Assembly: GCA_046290435.1 (NCBI GenBank) | Contig: JBKAGO010000041.1 | Span: 62,001 to 126,000, forward strand | DNA length: 64,000 bases | Origin: CAVQUE01 sp046290435 | GTDB taxonomy: Bacteria > Actinomycetota > Acidimicrobiia > Acidimicrobiales > UBA8592 | Direction: 5' to 3' | Part shown: in pieces, positions 58,633-64,000 of the stretch | How positions within the stretch are numbered: position 1 is the first letter of the stretch | Layout of the letters: the number at the start of each line of letters is the position of its first letter | The notes under the pieces: generated by a model | Seen by the model: the letters and a program-made list of their open reading frames with translations, nothing else | What the model was told of the DNA's origin: nothing | Databases searched by the model: none | Position numbers and translations under genes: made by a program

Positions 58633-59592
58633 TCACCGCAGGCACCTCGTCACGAACGCATCGAGGCGCCGGCGATACAGATCGGTCGCCGCGCAGTCGG
58701 CGGCGATGAATCCGTGGGGCGCGTCGGGCATCACCAGGAGCTCGACCTCGTTGCCGGCGGCTGTCGAACGGGCCGCGAGGACCAGTGTGTCGTCCAGCAG
58801 ATGGTCCGCCGTCCCGACGGTCATGAACGTCGGAGGCAGACCCCGCAGATCCGCCGACGCCGGTGAGACCTCCGGGTCGCGCCGTTCGGCCTCGGTGCGA
58901 CCGGGGAGGTACCAGTCGGCGAACCGGGTGAGGCTCTCGGGATCGAGGGTGTCCTCGGCGTCGCTCGCCCGGATGCCACGGCGACTCGGGCCCGTGCCCC
59001 AGTCGTACATGCCGAAGGTCAACACGGCGCCCGCCCACCCGGCGGCGATGCCGTCGGCGTCACGCATGCGCAGCAGGCAGCCGATGGCGACCGTGGCGCC
59101 GGCGGACTCGCCCGCGATGACCAGCCGCGACGTGCCGAACCGGGATGCGGCGCCGCGCTGCAGTTCGGCGGCGACGGCGACGGCGTCGTCGATGGCAGCC
59201 GGGTAGGGGTGTTCGGGCGCCAGGCGGTACCCGACCGACACCACCGCCACCCGGAGGCGGGCCGACAGGGCGGCATTGTCGTGGTCGTTCATCTCCGGCG
59301 TACCCATCGCCATCCCGCCGCCGTGGAAGTGCAGGACCACACCCTGGGCGCCGCCGATGGGGGCGAAGACCCGGCACGGCCGGCCGGCGATCTCCGCATC
59401 GCGGCCATCGGGATGGGGCTCGACCATCCGCAGCATCGACGCCCGTTGATGCTCGAGGAGCTCGCGATCCGAACAGCCTTCGGGCGCGACGTCGTCGCCG
59501 ACGAAATCGTGAGTGATGCGCTGCGCGAGCGTCGCGTTCTCGGCGGCGAGGACGTCGAGCTCTGGCGGCCACAGTCGGAACACGTCACGCAT
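58633..59592 (-). CDS. Alpha/beta hydrolase (hormone-sensitive-lipase type)
   Basis: A 319-residue esterase of the HSL family: oxyanion motif VVLHFHGGGMAMG, nucleophile elbow LVIAGESAGATVA with Ser, then MTVGTADHLLDDT (Asp) and MPDAPHGFIA (His). It would hydrolyse short-chain esters. It converges on ppgK with 7 bases between stops. ATG 59592 is chosen as the first start in conserved sequence (MRDVFRLWPPELDVLAAE); longer frames give low-complexity Ala/Pro. Confidence 0.9.
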   Translation of the reverse strand: MRDVFRLWPPELDVLAAENATLAQRITHDFVGDDVAPEGCSDRELLEHQRASMLRMVEPHPDGRDAEIAGRPCRVFAPIGGAQGVVLHFHGGGMAMGTPEMNDHDNAALSARLRVAVVSVGYRLAPEHPYPAAIDDAVAVAAELQRGAASRFGTSRLVIAGESAGATVAIGCLLRMRDADGIAAGWAGAVLTFGMYDWGTGPSRRGIRASDAEDTLDPESLTRFADWYLPGRTEAERRDPEVSPASADLRGLPPTFMTVGTADHLLDDTLVLAARSTAAGNEVELLVMPDAPHGFIAADCAATDLYRRRLDAFVTRCLR

Positions 59593-59738
59593 CTTCGCAT
59601 GCTCCGCCCCTGGTGCCGCCGGGAGCCCCCCCGCCCGACGGTGCTCCGCCACCTGACCGCCGGCGTCGGACCACCTACGATCGCCGTACCCGGCTGGTCA
59701 TCGCCCGCCGCATCCCGACCCGACGTCGCAGGACCCTC

Positions 59739-60416
59739 GTGAGCGCCTCCTCCTACCCCATGACCGACGATCACGCCGACCTTCCCGCACGGGTCGCCGC
59801 CGCCGCGGCGCTCAGCCGGCTCGGTCACGCCCTGGTCCGTCACCGCGCCGACCCTGCGGTACTCGAGCGGCTGGCCGAGGCCGCCGAGCGCCTGGCCGGC
59901 GACATCGAGAGTGAGCCCCGCCGCGAGCGCCGCATGGAGTTGCTGAGCCACCCGGGGTTCGAGTCGGCCGCGCAGCGCGGGTCGCTCGCCGATCTGATGG
60001 CCGACGGGGCCTTCGTCGATGCATTCGAGGACTCGCCCATCTCCGGCAGCGCCAACCCGTTGTCGATGGGCCTGCGGGTGGGCCGCGACGGCGAGGAGGC
60101 CGTCGGCCAGATCGTCATCCAGCACGGCTGGCAGGGTGCGCCGGGCCGCGCCCACGGCGGGGTCGTCGCTGCCGTCATCGACGAGGTCTATGGCGCATTG
60201 CTGCCGATCATCGGGTGCATGGCCTTCACCGGGGAGCTCACCGTCCGCTACGTCGCCCCGTGCCCCATCGAGCGGCCCCTCGAGTTCCGGGCCCGCCTGC
60301 TCGACCGCCAGGGACGCAAGCTGTACGTCGAGTGTGAGGGCCGCGCGGATGGCGAGTTGTTCGCCACGTCGACCGCGACCTTCATCGAGATCGACCTCGA
60401 CCAGTTCCGGCGCTGA
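59739..60416 (+). CDS. PaaI-like hotdog-fold thioesterase
   Basis: A 225-residue protein. The N-terminal 90 residues are helical (LSRLGHALVRHRADPAVLER, AAERLAGDIES). The C-terminal hotdog domain reads GWQGAPGRAHGGVVAAVIDE, with HGG and the following Asp/Glu helix, then TGELTVRYVAPCPIERPLEF. It probably hydrolyses an acyl-CoA. GTG 59739 has AGGA 6 bases upstream; ATG 59760 lacks a ribosome-binding site. Confidence 0.8.
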   Translation: MSASSYPMTDDHADLPARVAAAAALSRLGHALVRHRADPAVLERLAEAAERLAGDIESEPRRERRMELLSHPGFESAAQRGSLADLMADGAFVDAFEDSPISGSANPLSMGLRVGRDGEEAVGQIVIQHGWQGAPGRAHGGVVAAVIDEVYGALLPIIGCMAFTGELTVRYVAPCPIERPLEFRARLLDRQGRKLYVECEGRADGELFATSTATFIEIDLDQFRR

Positions 60417-60450
60417 GGACTCGCCTGGCCGCCCGGCGGACCGCCCCCGA

Positions 60451-61938
60451 TCAGCGACCGACGACCGCGGCGTCGGTCTCGGGCCGGCGGTCCGGCGCCG
60501 TCGCGAAACCCGGCGCGGCCGGGAGGGTGACGACGAACCGTGCCCCTCCCAGCGGTCCGTCCTCGACACGGAGATCGCCCCCGCCCGCCCTGACGCACGC
60601 TGCCGTGACGGCCAGTCCCAGCCCGGCGCCGCCCTTGTCGCGCGAACGAGCGTCGTCGAGTCGGACGAACCGCTCGAAGATGCGCTCCCGGTCATCCGGT
60701 GCCACGCCGGTTCCGTCGTCGTCGACCGTCAGCGTCACGGTGTCGGCGACGGTGTGCAGGGCGATCTCGACGCGTGCCACCCCGTGGCGGGCAGCGTTGT
60801 CCAACAGGTGACGCACGGCGCGGGCGAGCTGCTCGGGATCGCCGACGACCCGGCCGGCCCCGACGCCGCTCGTGCCGACGGCCAGACGTCGTGCCCGGGC
60901 CGCCTCGGCGAGCACGATGTCGTCGAGGTCGACGACGATGGGGTCGGCGGCGCCGCCGGTCTCGTCGATCCGTGCCAGGACCAGGAGGTCGTCGACGAGG
61001 CGCTCCATCCGCCGGGTCTCGGCCAGGACCGTGTCGGCCAGCTCGAAACGGTCGAGGCTCGAGGTGGGGTCGAGCGCCTGCTCGGCCTCGCTGCGAAGCA
61101 CGGCAAGCGGTGAGCGGAGTTCGTGGCTGGCATCGGCGGTGAAGCGTCGCCGGACGGCGTCGCTCGCCGCGATGCGGTCGAGCAGGTCGTTGAGCTGCGT
61201 TCCGAGCGCGCCCAGCTCGTCGCGTGTCGGCGGGACGGGCACGCGCACCCCGCGTCGGGTCTCCTCCGGCGAGATCCTGCCCACCTGGTTGGTGAGAACG
61301 CCGACGGGCCGAAGGGCGCCGCGGGTGAGGAACCAGGCGGCCAGCCCGGCAATGAGCACGAGGGCCGGCCCCCAGATGACCGCCGATCGCCTGGTGCCGA
61401 CCAGCGATCCGCGGATGTCGTCGACACGGGCCATGATCAGCAGCGGCGTGCCGTCCACATCGATGACATCGAACGCGACATCGCCTGCGTCGGGACCGCG
61501 TCGCTGGCCGATACTGCCGAAGAGCGACTCGTACAACACTTCGATGTGGATGGGGGTCATCTCCAGCTCGGCCGGATCGAGCAAGCTGGCGGTGCCGCCA
61601 TCCACGACGATGGCGTCGTCTCGGTCGGCGAGATAGGCGAACGGGTCGCCGGGACGCCAGCCTGCGAGCGCAACGGCGCGCCCGGCCGCCGAGTCGGGAT
61701 CGTTGGTGGCCAGCTCGATGAAGTCCTCGACCAGCGGGAGGTCGGTCTCGTCGGAAAACGTCTCGTCCACCGGATACGAGAGCCACTCGCGGGCCAACAC
61801 CTCCTGATCGGCAACGCGCTGACGGACGAGTGCCTCCTCGGCACGGTCGAGCCCGACCGTCGCAGTCACCGCGACGCCCACAGCGGAGACGAAGACGACG
61901 AGCGCCGTCAGGCGCCACCGGATCGGGAGCCGCTTCAT
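60451..61938 (-). CDS. OmpR-partner sensor histidine kinase
   Basis: A 495-residue kinase. Membrane helix 1 (about 7-29), a periplasmic sensor of about 150 residues, helix 2 (about 192-210), HAMP (212-265, LRPVGVLTNQVGRISPEETR), HisKA (RRFTADASHELRSPLAVLRS with phospho-His) and HATPase (HLLDNAARHG, VDDDGTGVAPDD, KGGAGLGLAVT). The start overlaps the regulator stop (ATGA at 61935-61938). The last 35 residues are polar. Confidence 0.94.
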   Translation of the reverse strand: MKRLPIRWRLTALVVFVSAVGVAVTATVGLDRAEEALVRQRVADQEVLAREWLSYPVDETFSDETDLPLVEDFIELATNDPDSAAGRAVALAGWRPGDPFAYLADRDDAIVVDGGTASLLDPAELEMTPIHIEVLYESLFGSIGQRRGPDAGDVAFDVIDVDGTPLLIMARVDDIRGSLVGTRRSAVIWGPALVLIAGLAAWFLTRGALRPVGVLTNQVGRISPEETRRGVRVPVPPTRDELGALGTQLNDLLDRIAASDAVRRRFTADASHELRSPLAVLRSEAEQALDPTSSLDRFELADTVLAETRRMERLVDDLLVLARIDETGGAADPIVVDLDDIVLAEAARARRLAVGTSGVGAGRVVGDPEQLARAVRHLLDNAARHGVARVEIALHTVADTVTLTVDDDGTGVAPDDRERIFERFVRLDDARSRDKGGAGLGLAVTAACVRAGGGDLRVEDGPLGGARFVVTLPAAPGFATAPDRRPETDAAVVGR

Positions 61939-62600
61939 GCGACCAGCCGGTAGCCCACGCCACGTGCCGTGTGGATCAGGGGCTGTTCGTAGCCGCGGTC
62001 GACCTTGCGGCGGAGGTAGCTGACGTACACCTCGACGATCGAGGGGTCGCCCTCGAAGTCGAATCCCCAGACGAGGTCGAGCAGTTCGCCCTTGGGAACC
62101 ACAGCAGGCGACCGCCGCGCGAGCGCCTCCAGCACGGCGAACTCCCGGGGGGTCAGCTCCACGGCCGATCCCGCTCGACTGCACGTGCGCTGCTGCGGGT
62201 CGAGCTCGAGGTCGCCGACGACCAGGCAGGCCGGCGCCACCGCGCCGCGCCGCGACAGTGCATGCACCCGGGCCAGCAGGACCTTCGGGCTGAACGGCTT
62301 GCGCAGGTAGTCGTCCGCGCCGGCATCGAACCCATCGGTCTCGTCATCGATCGAGGCCATGGCAGTGAGCATCAAGATGGGCGTCGGGTCGGCCTCGTCG
62401 CGCAAGGTGCGGCACAGCGTGGCGCCGTCGAGGCCGGGCAGCATGCGGTCGAGCACGAGCACGTCGTAGCTGCACTCACGCGCCCTCCAGAGGCCGTCGT
62501 TGCCGTCGGCGGCGTGGTCGACGCTCATGCCGGCGTCGGTGAGGAGTCGCACGATCGAGCGCGCCAGTCGCTCCTCGTCCTCGACCACCAGGACCCGCAT
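61935..62600 (-). CDS. OmpR/PhoB-type response regulator
   Basis: A 221-residue regulator. Receiver: VLVVEDEERLARSI, phospho-Asp in YDVLVLDRMLPGLDG, ILMLTAMAS and DDYLRKPFSPKVLLA. Winged helix: VELTPREFAVLEALARRSPA and DPSIVEVYVSYLRRKVD, ending HTARGVGYRLVA. GGAGG about 9 bases before the ATG supports 62600. It is divergent from a secreted protease with a 254-base gap that holds no other ORF I can support. Confidence 0.95.
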   Translation of the reverse strand: MRVLVVEDEERLARSIVRLLTDAGMSVDHAADGNDGLWRARECSYDVLVLDRMLPGLDGATLCRTLRDEADPTPILMLTAMASIDDETDGFDAGADDYLRKPFSPKVLLARVHALSRRGAVAPACLVVGDLELDPQQRTCSRAGSAVELTPREFAVLEALARRSPAVVPKGELLDLVWGFDFEGDPSIVEVYVSYLRRKVDRGYEQPLIHTARGVGYRLVA

Positions 62601-62854
62601 GGACAGGGCCTCCTTCTCCATCGTTCTCGTCGGTGGGCCCGACGCGGTGTGCCTCGTCCCATCGCCATCGGCCGCGGCCCCGACTTCGTTGACCCTTCGG
62701 TCCGACAAGGGGTCTCGGCTCTCCAGAGAGTGGCACGTGCAACCTTGGAATCTGCCGAGACTCGGGAGTCCGGGCGATGTCGTCGAGGATGGGGTTGGTC
62801 CGTACAGCCCACCTCCAAGGCTTCTCTCAGGTTCGGCGTGCGAAGGTGCCGGGC

Positions 62855-64000
62855 ATGCGAAACCGACCGACTGCCGTGCTGCTCTGTGCAGTCCTGTTGA
62901 TCACCCTTCTCGCGCTGCCCGCCGGCGCCCAGACCCCGTCGCCGACCGACACCCGGAGTGCCGGGCAGGTCCGGGGCCTGACAGCGGAAGCGTCCGCAGC
63001 CGATGGGGCGACGGTCTCCTGGAGGCCGCCGCGTGGCGCCGCCGTCGATGGCTACCGGCTGCGCATCCGGGCGGCGATCCCACGCCATGCCTACCAGCCA
63101 GACGCAACAGAGGCCCGTGTGGTGGGCGGCGACGACATCTCGATCGATCAGGCCCCATGGCAGGTCGCGCTCGGCTACGTGAACCGCCGCCATCCGGTCG
63201 TGCCCCGAGGCTTCAGCTGCGGCGGCACGCTGATCCATCCTCGGTGGGTGCTCACTGCGGCACACTGCATCGACCCGGACAAGCCGCAATTGCTCCGCGT
63301 CGCCAGTGGCGTCGACGATCTCCGCGCGATCGGCGAGGAGGACCTCGTCGGCGTGGTGCGGATCGTGATGCCCCGGCGCGGTGAAGACAACCTTCCACCG
63401 GCGCCGCGTGGGATCATCCGGGACATCGCCCTCCTCGAGCTCGCCGAGCCTGCGTCGGGTGGCGTGCCCATCGCCCTCGACCGATCGCTCCGCACCTTTG
63501 CCGGGCAGGAGGCGTTCGTCTCGGGATGGGGATCCACCCGGGCGGTCGACCCCGAGGGGCCGGAACGGCCGATGGTCGTACCCCGGCAACTACAGGGCGC
63601 TCGTGTCGCCGTCTCCAACGGTCCCGGAGAGCCGTGCGACCGCCTCGAAGAGGCCGTTCCGGGCGGCTATGACGAACGCATCCAGGTGTGTGCCTCCGTC
63701 GACGGTCGCATCGACACGTGCCAGGGCGACAGCGGGGGACCGCTCGTGCTGCGCCGAGGGGGCAGCTGGGTGATCGGCGGGATCACGAGCTTCGGCCACG
63801 GTTGCGCACTGGCCGGCTTTCCCGGCGTCTACGTGCGGGTCGCCGCGTATCGAGACTGGATCGTCTCGCACATCCCCGATCTGCGGTGGCGGGTCCGCAA
63901 CGTCGGCCCGGACACCACCGAGGTCACCGTACGCCGCGTGACTGCAGGGGTCCGCTATCGGATCGTGGTCGAGCCCCGGCTCGCCGCGGGGCTTGGTCCC
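62855..64000 (+). CDS. Secreted trypsin-like serine protease (S1), cut by window end
   Basis: 382 codons are visible and no stop is reached. A signal peptide (1-25, LLITLLALPAGAQ) is followed by a half fibronectin-III-like stretch (GLTAEASAADGATVSWRPPR, GYRLRIR). The protease domain begins ARVVGGDDI, has CGGTLIHPRWVLTAAHC (His137), RDIALLEL (Asp190) and CQGDSGGPL (Ser293), and ends about residue 340 (YRDWIVSHI). WRVRNVGPDTTEVTVRRVTA opens a second FN3-like segment at the edge. It would be activated by cleavage before VVGG and act outside the cell. Confidence 0.92.
   Translation, partial: MRNRPTAVLLCAVLLITLLALPAGAQTPSPTDTRSAGQVRGLTAEASAADGATVSWRPPRGAAVDGYRLRIRAAIPRHAYQPDATEARVVGGDDISIDQAPWQVALGYVNRRHPVVPRGFSCGGTLIHPRWVLTAAHCIDPDKPQLLRVASGVDDLRAIGEEDLVGVVRIVMPRRGEDNLPPAPRGIIRDIALLELAEPASGGVPIALDRSLRTFAGQEAFVSGWGSTRAVDPEGPERPMVVPRQLQGARVAVSNGPGEPCDRLEEAVPGGYDERIQVCASVDGRIDTCQGDSGGPLVLRRGGSWVIGGITSFGHGCALAGFPGVYVRVAAYRDWIVSHIPDLRWRVRNVGPDTTEVTVRRVTAGVRYRIVVEPRLAAGLGP

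Noticed and set aside
61935..64000. Two-component system and protease considered as one regulated unit
   Set aside because: They are only divergent neighbours with a 254-base gap; no shared operator or repeat could be found by eye.

Overview
The window is high-GC DNA with tightly packed genes, many joined by 4-base ATGA stop/start overlaps. The gene content points to an actinobacterium: two wax-ester/diacylglycerol acyltransferases, polyphosphate glucokinase, an SCO6745-type protein, a TIGR03086-type (mycothiol-dependent isomerase-like) protein and a leaderless promoter style (TAnnnT, then 6 to 8 bases, then the start codon). A member of Acidimicrobiia or a related deep lineage is my inference. 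No rRNA and no single-copy marker is present to fix it.

Layout. 1-4.4 kb is an accessory patch: an amidohydrolase tail, a VapBC pair with a truncated AbrB-type antitoxin, a TetR/P450 divergent unit, a HigBA pair and a decayed dihydrofolate-reductase-like gene. 4.4-12.8 kb holds a HAD phosphatase and a DUF2855 protein, a CaiB-type CoA transferase preceded by a 53-bp tandem repeat, a GGDEF/EAL protein, a NUDIX hydrolase and an iron-uptake pair (FhuF-like reductase and binding lipoprotein). 12.9-18 kb holds a stress protein, an 88-bp hairpin element, two acyltransferases, and a TauE exporter facing an Rrf2 regulator. 18.2-24.2 kb encodes an asymmetric ABC exporter pair, CorA, a monooxygenase-like protein and an SCO6745-type protein. 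24.2-29.7 kb has a TetR/quinone-reductase divergent pair, a TPR protein and a three-gene operon (DinB-like, cupin, half rhodanese). 29.8-32.6 kb has a metallopeptidase, Fic and HTH remnants, tRNA-Ala, a YchJ-type protein and a lone receiver domain. 32.7-41.8 kb holds a DUF389 membrane protein, the second 88-bp hairpin, an amino-acid-dehydrogenase homologue, a two-component system in an operon with two exported proteins, and a second GGDEF/EAL protein.

41.9-48 kb encodes a polyprenyl synthase with XseB and XseA, an ABC exporter and an M50 protease. 48-52.3 kb is a membrane glycosyltransferase overlapping a GH18-like lipoprotein, which looks like an exopolysaccharide synthesis and trimming pair. 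52.4-58.6 kb has a class II aldolase, a DEAD helicase, GlpD, a thioredoxin-fold selenoprotein and polyphosphate glucokinase. 58.6-64 kb has an alpha/beta hydrolase, a hotdog thioesterase, an OmpR-type two-component system and a secreted trypsin-like protease cut by the window edge.

The strongest single observation is the selenoprotein at 56722-57831. An in-frame TGA stands where the redox cysteine of a WAxxCxC motif would be, followed at the expected distance by a SECIS-like hairpin. Conventional gene calling would split it in two.
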